From Candidatus Eisenbergiella stercorigallinarum (GTDB lineage: Bacteria; Bacillota; Clostridia; Lachnospirales; Lachnospiraceae), in NCBI GenBank assembly GCA_019120525.1, contig DWUW01000348.1:1-8014 (forward strand): a stretch of DNA of 8,014 bases, in the 5' to 3' direction. The notes under the pieces are model-generated. The model was not told the DNA's origin, made no database searches, and saw nothing but the letters and a program-made list of their open reading frames with translations. The translations under genes and the position numbers were made by a program. Of this stretch, positions 1 to 5,605 are shown piece after piece. How positions within the stretch are numbered: the stretch's first letter is position 1; the number at the start of each line of letters is the position of its first letter.

Positions 1-185
1 CATTTTATGCACGTATACCAGCCGTAACTAGAAGCCGCATCTTCCAAACCTCTTTTACGATAATTATCATCATACTCATCTTCCCCTTCACAATAATACA
101 TATCAAGAACATCATTATTCCCTTTATTAAATCTTTCCAAATTTCTTCTTCTTGCTTCGCTCTTTTCCTGTTCTTTTCTACCCAT
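1..185 (-). CDS. Small hypothetical protein, 3' end outside the window
   Basis: An open frame runs from ATG at 185 to the window edge, giving 61 codons without a stop. The start is chosen because GGAGG lies five T residues upstream (191-195); an in-frame ATG at 198-200 overlaps that ribosome-binding site and is less likely. The visible N-terminus is very basic (MGRKEQEKSEARRRNLERF), followed by an acidic, Tyr-rich stretch (EGEDEYDDNY, about residues 34-43). No signal peptide, membrane segment or known domain is visible. It lies 44 nt after the WYL regulator stop on the same strand with no terminator between them, so cotranscription is likely. I do not recognise the family and assign no function. 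The ribosome-binding site and sustained frame make it a probable real gene. Confidence 0.6.
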   Translation of the reverse strand, partial: MGRKEQEKSEARRRNLERFNKGNNDVLDMYYCEGEDEYDDNYRKRGLEDAASSYGWYTCIK

Positions 186-229
186 AAAAACCTCCTCCAT
201 TTGTCCTATACATTTTAGAACTATTCTGC

Positions 230-1192
230 TTAATTTTTCACATCAATCACCTTCACCCTCTCCCCCTGGCTCCTTAACCACATATCGATCCCGTCTCCGA
301 ACACCTCCGCCGACACGGTATACACCCCGTCCTTCACGCCCAGCACCTTCGCGGTCGGAAGCCGGTCCAGCACCGCCTCGATGCTGTCCCCGCAATACTG
401 GAATCTGATCTTCCGAAGCTTACCGCCGTACATGAACTGGATCCGTTTCCGGAACTCCCCTTCCTCAAAGCGGCTGTGATAGGGGATGTGAAAATGCTCG
501 TCCAGCACCTTCAGCTTCCGGATCCGGTCAATCCGGTAGATCGTGGGGAAAGCATCGTCCAGCACACTGAAATCCTTTTTTACCTCTTCATCGTCTATGA
601 AGGCGGTGAGGTAAAAATAGAATTCCGAGAACATCAGGGCCACCGGCTTCAGCTTCCGTTTCACGACAGACTTGTCCTTCGTCCGAAAATAATCCACCTC
701 GATATAACGGCTTGTCTGGATCGCCTGTCCAATCTCCCACATGGTATCCAGGAAATCCGTTTTATGTCTGGGTTCCACATAATGGAATTCCTCATTCCTC
801 ACAAGGCCCTCCACCACCTTCCGGTTGATCTCCGGCACGCAGCAGGCCACCATCCGGTCCAGGATGTCCATCATCTCCTCCCTGGGGAAAGCCCTGCTGT
901 CCAGAAGGATCTTGCAGACTGCCAGGATCTCGCTGTTTTTCAGCATCAGCCTGCTGTTCCTTTCCAGCCGGTAGCCATGATGGGAACGGTCATATACTAC
1001 AGTATTCATCTGTCCCGTATTCATCCCGGCCATATCCAGAAAGCTGCGGATATCGTCGATATCCCTCTGGATGCTCCTCGCATTGACGCCGTAATTCTGC
1101 GCTTCCTCCTCTTTGTCGATCAGACTGCCGGACAGGAGCTTTGTGTAGATTCCAAGCACACGTTCTATTTTCTGATTTTTTTCACCGTCCAT
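230..1192 (-). CDS. WYL-domain transcriptional regulator (YafY-like)
   Basis: A 320-residue protein with the layout of WYL-family regulators: an N-terminal winged helix-turn-helix (about residues 5-65, with NARSIQRDIDDIRSFL as the likely recognition region), a linker, a WYL domain (about 140-215, core FYFYLTAF in place of strict W-Y-L) and a C-terminal WCX-like domain (about 230-320). Such proteins bind DNA and often sense a ligand or nucleic acid through WYL; which genes this one controls is unknown. The frame stays open upstream to 1345, but ATG at 1192 is preferred: it has CGGAGG seven bases upstream and is followed at once by the HTH. The upstream 51 codons read through the cloverleaf element and give unusual Trp/Cys/Arg-rich sequence. 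The small gene starting at 185 probably shares its transcript. Family call is firm; target is not known. Confidence 0.88.
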   Translation of the reverse strand: MDGEKNQKIERVLGIYTKLLSGSLIDKEEEAQNYGVNARSIQRDIDDIRSFLDMAGMNTGQMNTVVYDRSHHGYRLERNSRLMLKNSEILAVCKILLDSRAFPREEMMDILDRMVACCVPEINRKVVEGLVRNEEFHYVEPRHKTDFLDTMWEIGQAIQTSRYIEVDYFRTKDKSVVKRKLKPVALMFSEFYFYLTAFIDDEEVKKDFSVLDDAFPTIYRIDRIRKLKVLDEHFHIPYHSRFEEGEFRKRIQFMYGGKLRKIRFQYCGDSIEAVLDRLPTAKVLGVKDGVYTVSAEVFGDGIDMWLRSQGERVKVIDVKN

Positions 1193-1279
1193 AATGTGCC
1201 TCCGTTTTTCGTCAATATACTGCGCGCAGGCGAGAAAGCGACGCCACAGGCGGCATTTTCTCCACAGGCCGCAGCCTGC

Positions 1280-1352
1280 TGATACAATCCCCGCGCAGCG
1301 GGACGGCCCGATTGTTTCGGGCTGGACTGTGCTGTGCACAGTCATTGTATCA
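1280..1352. repeat. Cloverleaf-type inverted-repeat element (four-way junction)
   Basis: A 9-bp outer stem, TGATACAAT (1280-1288) with ATTGTATCA (1344-1352), encloses three perfect hairpins. These are CCCGC-GCA-GCGGG (1290-1302), GCCCGA-TTGTT-TCGGGC (1306-1322) and GACTGTGC-TGT-GCACAGTC (1325-1343). Of 73 nt only about 17 are unpaired. The fold exists on either strand. It lacks tRNA signatures: no TTCGA-type T loop, a 9-bp rather than 7-bp outer stem and no usable anticodon arm. It lies in the 358-nt intergenic region, 88 nt upstream of the WYL start, so it would be in that gene's leader if transcription begins further upstream. It could be a dispersed palindromic repeat, a recombination or replication site, or a structured leader RNA. 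The pairing is certain; the function is unknown. Confidence 0.75.
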
Positions 1353-1439
1353 AACGGGATGGACAGATTCTGTCATTCTTCCCTGTTATATTTCTTTTTT
1401 CCACATTTTACTCTTTTAAATATTCTATCATCAATATAT

Positions 1440-1468
1440 ATTTTTGCAATACTATTTATACTTGTCAA
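1440..1468 (-). promoter_or_regulatory. Possible promoter for the WYL regulator
   Basis: On the minus strand a perfect TTGACA (complement of 1463-1468) is followed after 17 nt by AAAAAT (complement of 1440-1445), which matches TATAAT at four of six positions, in very AT-rich DNA. Use of this promoter would give the WYL mRNA a leader of roughly 240 nt carrying the cloverleaf. The -10 is weak, and a closer alternative (TATATT, complement of 1214-1219) has no good -35. Tentative. Confidence 0.3.
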
Positions 1469-1510
1469 ATTTTGCGTGGCTTACTGCACCATATCAAACT
1501 GTATCTTGTA

Positions 1511-1533
1511 ATTTTGTCAAAAATGGACAAAAT
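1511..1533. promoter_or_regulatory. Operator-like inverted repeat before the XRE gene
   Basis: ATTTTGTC (1511-1518) and GACAAAAT (1526-1533) form a perfect 8-bp inverted repeat with a 7-nt spacer, ending 6 nt before the GGAGG of the XRE gene. Dyads of this size are typical binding sites for dimeric XRE-family repressors, and the position fits autoregulation. The dyad is seen directly; its assignment to this regulator is inference. Confidence 0.55.
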
Positions 1534-1550
1534 ATAGTTGGAGGTTTTTT

Positions 1551-1889
1551 ATGAAATCAAAGGAACCGGATTGTATATCAAAAAACATAAAGAAATACCG
1601 TCTTCTGAATGACATGACGCAGGAAGCGCTTGCGGAGCAGCTGGGACTTGATACGCAGTATTACGCGCAGCTGGAGCGTGGTGAACGGAATTTCACGCTG
1701 AAAAAGCTCATCCGTCTCTGTTCTATTTTTCAGATCGGTATTGAAGATATCGTGGAGATCGAGAGAACGGAAAAGCAGGATAATTCCGGAATCCGCGGTG
1801 AGATCGCAGCCAGGCTGGAGGATCTGTCTCCCACGCAGCTGCGCCTGGTGGAAAAATTTATCACTGAGATCATTCCCTATACCAAATGA
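1551..1889 (+). CDS. XRE-family helix-turn-helix transcriptional regulator
   Basis: A 112-residue protein whose first two thirds form a Cro/C1-type helix-turn-helix (about residues 9-66), including ISKNIKKYRLLNDMTQEALA and LDTQYYAQLERGERNFTLKKL, the usual pattern of a five-helix XRE domain. The C-terminal 40 residues are charged and probably helical (IRGEIAARLEDLSPTQLRLVEKFI), likely for dimerisation. The start has GGAGG six T residues upstream (1540-1544). An 8-bp operator-like inverted repeat sits just before it and a strong terminator follows, so it is probably a single-gene, self-regulated unit. It could also act on the inverted-repeat promoter of the next gene, although those half-sites (AGAC/GTCT) differ from its own (TGTC/GACA). 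Family assignment is secure; targets are inferred. Confidence 0.9.
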   Translation: MKSKEPDCISKNIKKYRLLNDMTQEALAEQLGLDTQYYAQLERGERNFTLKKLIRLCSIFQIGIEDIVEIERTEKQDNSGIRGEIAARLEDLSPTQLRLVEKFITEIIPYTK

Positions 1890-1944
1890 AATGATCTTAC
1901 CGTGATACACCCGCTCTTCCATTTTCGAAAAGCAGCAGAAAAAT

Positions 1945-1982
1945 CCCTTCCCGGATTTACAGCGTCCGGGAGGGGTTTTTTT
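1945..1982 (+). terminator. Rho-independent terminator after the XRE gene
   Basis: An 11-bp stem (CCCTTCCCGGA 1945-1955 with TCCGGGAGGGG 1965-1975, one T-G wobble) with a 9-nt loop is followed by seven T residues (1976-1982). It begins 55 nt after the XRE stop and separates this gene from membrane protein A. Confidence 0.9.
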
Positions 1983-1999
1983 GTCCTTTTCCCATAGTA

Positions 2000-2017
2000 C
2001 GGCCGTCTTCTCGGCCG
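2000..2017. repeat. Short GC-rich hairpin CGGCCG-N6-CGGCCG
   Basis: Two copies of the self-complementary hexamer CGGCCG (2000-2005 and 2012-2017) flank a 6-nt loop and can form a 6-bp hairpin. It lies just past the XRE terminator and has no T tract of its own. No function is assigned. Confidence 0.35.
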
Positions 2018-2060
2018 CGCGCATGAAATCCAGTCTCAGAATATCTGTCTGAAAAATCGT

Positions 2061-2078
2061 TCCGGGAAATTTCCCGGA
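2061..2078. promoter_or_regulatory. Perfect 18-bp palindrome upstream of membrane gene A
   Basis: TCCGGGAAATTTCCCGGA is an uninterrupted palindrome whose last three bases overlap the left arm of the inverted-repeat promoter. It lies about 40-57 bp upstream of the predicted transcription start and is absent from the otherwise matching promoter of gene B, so it may be a binding site specific to gene A. Confidence 0.5.
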
Positions 2079-2111
2079 TAGACGGAATCTGTCTATCTGC
2101 TTCTGTAAAAT
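2076..2111 (+). promoter_or_regulatory. Inverted-repeat promoter of membrane gene A
   Basis: GGATAGAC (2076-2083), a 7-nt spacer and GTCTATC (2091-2097) form a perfect 7-bp inverted repeat, followed 8 nt later by a -10-like TAAAAT (2106-2111). No recognisable -35 stands at the normal distance; the repeat occupies that region. The same arrangement, base for base in spacing, precedes gene B (5453-5488). This suggests a promoter controlled by a dimeric factor bound over the -35 region, as activator or repressor. Confidence 0.6.
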
Positions 2112-2172
2112 AGACTCAAAGAAACAGAGTACTGATGCCGCAGGTCAAACGGGCGGCGGAATGGAGGTTTTT

Positions 2173-2826
2173 ATGGATTTATCAGAGCAGCTCGACCGGA
2201 TCTCCGCAGACACAACGGATTTATTTCTTGCCTGTTATGAGAAGCTCATGGATGCGGATTCTCTGGATAAACTTGCCGCACAGGAGGTAATCTGTACCAG
2301 AACGGGTATAAAACGCTTTTCCCGAATTCTGATGGATCGGCTGCAGGCAGAACGGAACCGGCTTCTGATGTCCGGGATCCGCAGGCTGTCGGAAGAAACA
2401 GGAAAGCCCCTTTCCTTCACAGAGGAAAATGGGGAGGAATTTCCGACGCTTCCGCCGGTTTCTGTCAGCATTCCTCTTTTCCTACCCTCGCTGTCGCCCT
2501 TTATCTATGGACTGTTGGCCGCTTTTGTCTGCATGGGGTTCCTTCTGGTCGAAACGCTCCTTGCCTGTCTGACAGAATGGATAGCGGAACCGGCTTCCGT
2601 TTTGATCCATACCGCAGCTGTTCTCCATTTGGGAAAACCGGTTTCCTATGCCGTCATGCTGATATCTGCCCTCCTTATGATGCACATGATTATTCTCCAC
2701 GGGAGCCCGAGATGGGCTGCTGTTGACCAGCTGACTGAAATTTTTCAGGAGAATGATGTTTCGGGGAAATACTGCAACAGCATAAAGGAATATTGGGAAA
2801 CGCAAAAGAAGCGGCTTCAGGATTAA
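2173..2826 (+). CDS. Unknown membrane protein A (paralogue of protein B)
   Basis: A 217-residue protein of a family I do not recognise. ATG at 2173 is chosen over the in-frame ATG at 2161 because GGAGG (2163-2167) sits five T residues before it. The N-terminal 75 residues are charged and helical (TDLFLACYEKL, LMDRLQAERNRLL). A Pro-rich linker follows (about 91-110), then two predicted membrane segments (about 110-132 and 157-176) separated by EPASVLIHTAAVLHLGKP, and a soluble C-terminus (HGSPRWAAVDQL, ENDVSGKYCNSIKEYWE). No signal peptide or catalytic motif is evident. Protein B at 5606-6265 is about half identical over its whole length, and the promoter and terminator hairpin are shared too. 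The last codons form half of the terminator stem. Both ends of the protein would face the same side of the membrane if the two segments are correct. Function is unknown. Confidence 0.8.
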   Translation: MDLSEQLDRISADTTDLFLACYEKLMDADSLDKLAAQEVICTRTGIKRFSRILMDRLQAERNRLLMSGIRRLSEETGKPLSFTEENGEEFPTLPPVSVSIPLFLPSLSPFIYGLLAAFVCMGFLLVETLLACLTEWIAEPASVLIHTAAVLHLGKPVSYAVMLISALLMMHMIILHGSPRWAAVDQLTEIFQENDVSGKYCNSIKEYWETQKKRLQD

Positions 2827-2850
2827 ATTCCTGCCGCCGCTTCTTTTGCG
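2801..2850. terminator. Long bidirectional hairpin terminator overlapping the end of gene A
   Basis: CGCAAAAGAAGCGGC (2801-2815) pairs perfectly with its complement at 2836-2850. Inside, after a 2x2 mismatch, CAGGA (2818-2822) pairs with TCCTG (2829-2833) around a 6-nt loop. The left arm is coding and the stop codon lies in the loop. The T-rich tract (TTCTTTT) is within the stem on either strand, so it can end gene A transcripts and also the opposing amidase transcript, whose stop is 120 nt away. Neither side has a long unpaired T tract, so termination strength is uncertain. Confidence 0.65.
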
Positions 2851-2969
2851 TTCTCTTCAGGGCCTTTCCGCAGCCTCATCCCGCAAGCCAGACTCCTACG
2901 ATTCTCTCCACAGTGGAACGCGCGGGAGTCAGCCGTCTTGTCAGTTCCGTCCGGCACTGCTTCCACCCG

Positions 2970-3872
2970 TCATGGAATGAGCCGCGGCTTGGAGGAAAGC
3001 TTTGGCACGCCCACCCGGAAGGTATCCCCTTCCTCATCGGTCTCGTTTTCATCCAGAACGGCCTGATTGGCTTCCAGGCGCGCCTGGGCGGAAAGGTAGA
3101 AGGTAGTGTCCGTGGCATCCCAGCCGTAAGCGCCCATCACCAGCCGCTGGATCTCCTCATAACCGCGCCGGATGGCGATGTCGCAGGTACGGCCGTTGGT
3201 ATTCACGAACCAGAAGTCCTCCGTTTCCGTCACGGGCCAGTTCAGCTTAAAATCCTTAATAACCCGGACGCGGACCAGGACCTCTCCCGTGATCTCGATC
3301 CCCGTCTCGCAGACCTCGCCGTCTCCCATGGTGGCATGGAGATCCCCCATGGCCAGAAGCGCCCCGGGTACACGGACGGGGAAATAGACAGTAGCGCCTT
3401 TTCTGATGAGGCGGCTGTCCATATTTCCGCCGCCGTTAAAGGAATAGCCCGAAGGCACAGGATCTCCGTCAGGAGCCGTGCCGATCACGCCGACCATCGG
3501 GTCGATGGGCCATTTTACATCGTTGAAATGGGCATAGCCGTCCCTGATGGGGACGATCTTCGTCCGGATCTCACAGGTGGGCCACAGAGCACCGTACCCT
3601 TCCAGGGTCATCATCACGCCCTGGTCCGCCACCTGAATATCCAGGATGTCTACCGCCAGCACATCGCCCACATCCGTATTGTCCACATAGAGCGGCCCGG
3701 TGGCAGGGTTGGTATGGGTAAAATCCAGATCGTCTTCATGGTCCGCTTCGGTTTTGATCTGGTTGCCGAAACAGTCCTGGGTGATAAAGCGCACAATTTC
3801 GCCATCGGCGGCGTGGGCGATGGGGGTATTGTTTTTGTCAAAGCTGTAAACAGCACTTTCCAGCGTAAGCAT
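2970..3872 (-). CDS. Acetamidase/formamidase family protein
   Basis: A 300-residue protein of the FmdA/AmdA family, whose characterised members hydrolyse formamide or short aliphatic amides to ammonia and the carboxylate in the cytoplasm. Family landmarks are FTHTNPATGPLYV (about 51-63), the Gly-rich GGGNMDSRL (147-155), the central signature GDLHATMGDGEVCETGIE (176-193) and a C-terminal RVGVPK (286-291). Length is normal for the family, and there is no signal peptide. ATG at 3872 has GGAGGG seven bases upstream, and the Shine-Dalgarno region abuts the stop of the antiporter gene 12 nt away, so the two are cotranscribed and probably translationally coupled. The coupling to a transporter suggests uptake or export linked to hydrolysis of a small amide; the natural substrate cannot be read from sequence. 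Confidence 0.9.
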   Translation of the reverse strand: MLTLESAVYSFDKNNTPIAHAADGEIVRFITQDCFGNQIKTEADHEDDLDFTHTNPATGPLYVDNTDVGDVLAVDILDIQVADQGVMMTLEGYGALWPTCEIRTKIVPIRDGYAHFNDVKWPIDPMVGVIGTAPDGDPVPSGYSFNGGGNMDSRLIRKGATVYFPVRVPGALLAMGDLHATMGDGEVCETGIEITGEVLVRVRVIKDFKLNWPVTETEDFWFVNTNGRTCDIAIRRGYEEIQRLVMGAYGWDATDTTFYLSAQARLEANQAVLDENETDEEGDTFRVGVPKLSSKPRLIP

Positions 3873-3884
3873 TGCAGTCCCTCC

Positions 3885-5366
3885 TTAAACAATGAAACCG
3901 AAAATCAGATACAGGACAGCCGTGACGCCCGCGAAAATCAGAGAATAGGGCAGGCAGTTCCTTGCCTGATAACCGGAGGGCAATCCTGTTGAGGTGGCGG
4001 TAAGGGACGTAAAATCACAGACCGGGCAGAAGTTATTTCCGAAAGCCCCTGCGGAGATCATGGCTGCGGCGCACATATACGGGTTCGCGCCGATCTCAAG
4101 CGCCAGAGGGATGATCACCGGGAATGCCACCAGAAGCAGCGACCAGTTCAGGCTCATGGCAGCCTCAGAGCAGCAGAAGACAACGAATAGAAGGACTGGT
4201 AGCAGGCCGGGGATCGCAAAGCTTCCCGCAATACCTACCAGATATTCCGTATAGGAGATCTCCTCCAGAACAGTGCCCAGGATGTAGCTGAACAGGATCA
4301 GGATGTACAGGTATACCAGCTCCTTGGTACCCTCAACGATACACTCTTCCACATCCTCCGTATTGATGATGCCGCGGATCATGTAGTAGATCAGCTGGAC
4401 AGGCAGCACGATGAAAAGCGCGGGAACCAGATCCCATTCATAAAAATAGGACAGGACCACCAGCGCCACGATCGGCGCAAAGAAATCAAAAAGGTTTCCG
4501 TGGCGCTTCCCCTCTTCGGCTTTATCGTTCAGCTCCTCGATCTCCGTGTAAAGCGCAGGATTCGGATGCTTCATGGCGCCGATCTTCGGAAGGACGCCCA
4601 GAGCAAGCAGCAGGGATCCCAGGATCGCCACCCAGCAGTAGAAGCTGTACGGCACCGTATGGATAAACGCCAGCAGGCCTCCGCCATAATCGTCAACGAA
4701 GCCTTCGATCACAAAAAGGCCAGCCATGAAAGCCGTCCATCCGGTAAAGGGAAACAGGGCGCGGATAGGCTCCGCGGTAGTCTGGATGATGAACGCGCCC
4801 TCTTCACGGGGAACTTTTTCCCGGTCATAGATGGGCGTCATGACCCTGCCCAGGACCATGCAGTGCATATAGTCATCAAAAAACATGGGGAACTGCATCA
4901 GCCAGGTCCACAGATTCAGGCGTTTGGCGTTTTTGGTATGCTTACGGATGATATCCGCAAAGGCATAGGTAGCGCCGCACTTGTTCAGCAGCCGGACCAC
5001 GATGTTCAGCATGGCGCAGTTCAGAAGAAGCCACACATAATCGTCCGTCTCCATGATGCCGTAGAACATTTCCTGCGCGCCGTCCACCAGGCCTCCCGCC
5101 CCGCCGGATCCGTACAGCAGCGCGATCCCCATCAGAGCGCCGAAGATCAGCGTTTCCAGGATACGTCTGGACAGGAAGGCATAATAAAGCAGGAATACCA
5201 GGATCACCGTACCCAGCGCAGGCGATACCTCCTCTACGCTCCGGGAGACCACAACGCATACCACCAGCAGCGCCAATGCGACGCCATAGGTCAGCAGCTT
5301 GTGGATCAGGGTATCCTGATCCAACAGTTCAGACAGGAAACCCTTCTTTTTTACAGTTTCTTTCAT
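3885..5366 (-). CDS. NhaC-family Na+/H+ antiporter-like transporter
   Basis: A 493-residue polytopic membrane protein with about 11-12 hydrophobic segments starting near residue 25. The C-terminal FGNNFCPVCDFTSLTAT block (from about residue 442) corresponds to the conserved NhaC-superfamily motif (FG.H.SP.SDTT in classical members), and a long cytoplasmic loop (EIEELNDKAEEGKRHGN, about 275-291) splits the two halves. Characterised relatives exchange Na+ for H+, and some exchange organic anions such as malate and lactate. Here the first gene of an operon with an amidase, it may instead carry an amide or its acid product; that is inference. The GAGGAG ribosome-binding site is 11 nt from ATG, longer than usual, and the gap contains ATGGTC-A-GACCAT covering the start codon. 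A consensus sigma-70 promoter lies upstream. Confidence 0.85.
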   Translation of the reverse strand: MKETVKKKGFLSELLDQDTLIHKLLTYGVALALLVVCVVVSRSVEEVSPALGTVILVFLLYYAFLSRRILETLIFGALMGIALLYGSGGAGGLVDGAQEMFYGIMETDDYVWLLLNCAMLNIVVRLLNKCGATYAFADIIRKHTKNAKRLNLWTWLMQFPMFFDDYMHCMVLGRVMTPIYDREKVPREEGAFIIQTTAEPIRALFPFTGWTAFMAGLFVIEGFVDDYGGGLLAFIHTVPYSFYCWVAILGSLLLALGVLPKIGAMKHPNPALYTEIEELNDKAEEGKRHGNLFDFFAPIVALVVLSYFYEWDLVPALFIVLPVQLIYYMIRGIINTEDVEECIVEGTKELVYLYILILFSYILGTVLEEISYTEYLVGIAGSFAIPGLLPVLLFVVFCCSEAAMSLNWSLLLVAFPVIIPLALEIGANPYMCAAAMISAGAFGNNFCPVCDFTSLTATSTGLPSGYQARNCLPYSLIFAGVTAVLYLIFGFIV

Positions 5367-5377
5367 GGTCAGACCAT
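5365..5377 (-). promoter_or_regulatory. Small palindrome covering the antiporter start codon
   Basis: ATGGTC (5365-5370) and GACCAT (5372-5377) form a 6-bp inverted repeat with a 1-nt centre that includes bases of the start codon and fills the spacer to the GAGGAG Shine-Dalgarno. As RNA the 1-nt loop would force the inner pairs open, so any hairpin is weak; it could also be a DNA-binding site. Confidence 0.25.
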
Positions 5378-5404
5378 CTCCTCACTCATAAAATTTTCGC
5401 TTTC

Positions 5405-5433
5405 ATTATATGCAGTGGCAAAGCGTTTGTCAA
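5405..5433 (-). promoter_or_regulatory. Consensus sigma-70 promoter of the antiporter-amidase operon
   Basis: On the minus strand TTGACA (complement of 5428-5433), exactly 17 nt, then TATAAT (complement of 5405-5410): a perfect vegetative promoter. Transcription would start near 5398, giving a leader of about 32 nt. Its -35 lies 20 bp from the inverted repeat of the divergent gene B promoter (5453-5475). Confidence 0.85.
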
Positions 5434-5452
5434 TATTTATGCATTCTTTACC

Positions 5453-5488
5453 GGACAGACAGCTTCTGTCTATCCGGGCCTGTATAAT
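5453..5488 (+). promoter_or_regulatory. Inverted-repeat promoter of membrane gene B
   Basis: GGACAGAC (5453-5460), a 7-nt spacer and GTCTATCC (5468-5475) form a near-perfect repeat (7 of 8), followed 8 nt after GTCTATC by a perfect TATAAT (5483-5488). Block order, spacing and the flanking TCTGTCTATC and TGTA-AAT segments match the gene A promoter at 2076-2111. There is no standard -35. The leader to the ATG is about 110 nt, twice that of gene A. I saw no clear riboswitch fold in it. Confidence 0.65.
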
Positions 5489-5605
5489 ATCTAATCATCA
5501 GGAAATAAAATGCAGGGTTCACCTGAGAGCTGCCGTCCGGAGGGATTCCGCCTTCTGTAATCCGGCCTCTGTCATCTGATTTCTGTGAAAGGAAGGGACG
5601 TATCT

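Larger units (their letters stand above)
1193..1550. other. Intergenic region between the divergent WYL and XRE genes
   Basis: This 358-nt gap has two parts. The half next to the WYL gene is GC-rich and structured: a 10-bp palindrome CTGCGCGCAG (1220-1229), a repeated CCACAGGC motif (1244 and 1262), and the cloverleaf at 1280-1352. The half next to the XRE gene (about 1375-1535) is strongly AT-rich, as expected for promoter DNA, and ends in an operator-like inverted repeat. A short inverted repeat GACAGA-T-TCTGTC lies at 1362-1374. No additional coding sequence with a ribosome-binding site was found; the short frames here cross the structured element and look accidental. Confidence 0.7.

Noticed and set aside
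476..1282. Long plus-strand open frame opposite the WYL gene
   Set aside because: It is His/Leu/Pro-rich antisense to a clear regulator gene, with no ribosome-binding site or recognisable domain.
1193..1345. 51-residue N-terminal extension of the WYL regulator
   Set aside because: It translates the cloverleaf element into Trp/Cys/Arg-rich sequence, has no ribosome-binding site, and the downstream ATG at 1192 has a strong one directly before the HTH domain.
1280..1352. A tRNA gene, suggested by the 73-nt cloverleaf
   Set aside because: The outer stem is 9 bp, arm order and loop sizes do not fit, and there is no T-loop or anticodon-loop signature on either strand.
2891..2930. Terminator directly after the amidase (GACTCC...GGAGTC with an inner TCCAC-A-GTGGA)
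   Set aside because: The stems are short, separated by unpaired stretches and lack a T tract; the hairpin at 2801-2850 is the better candidate.
2793..3992. 399-codon plus-strand open frame across the amidase gene
   Set aside because: It is antisense to the well-conserved FmdA/AmdA gene and begins inside gene A; it is a by-product of GC-rich codon use.
4500..5579. 359-codon plus-strand open frame opposite the antiporter gene
   Set aside because: It is Gln/His/Arg-rich, is antisense to a clear transporter gene, and runs through the consensus promoter and the gene B promoter.
5489..5605. Riboswitch or T-box in the leader of gene B
   Set aside because: CCTGAGAG and CCGGAGG recall fragments of known leaders, but no complete conserved core or terminator/antiterminator pair is present.
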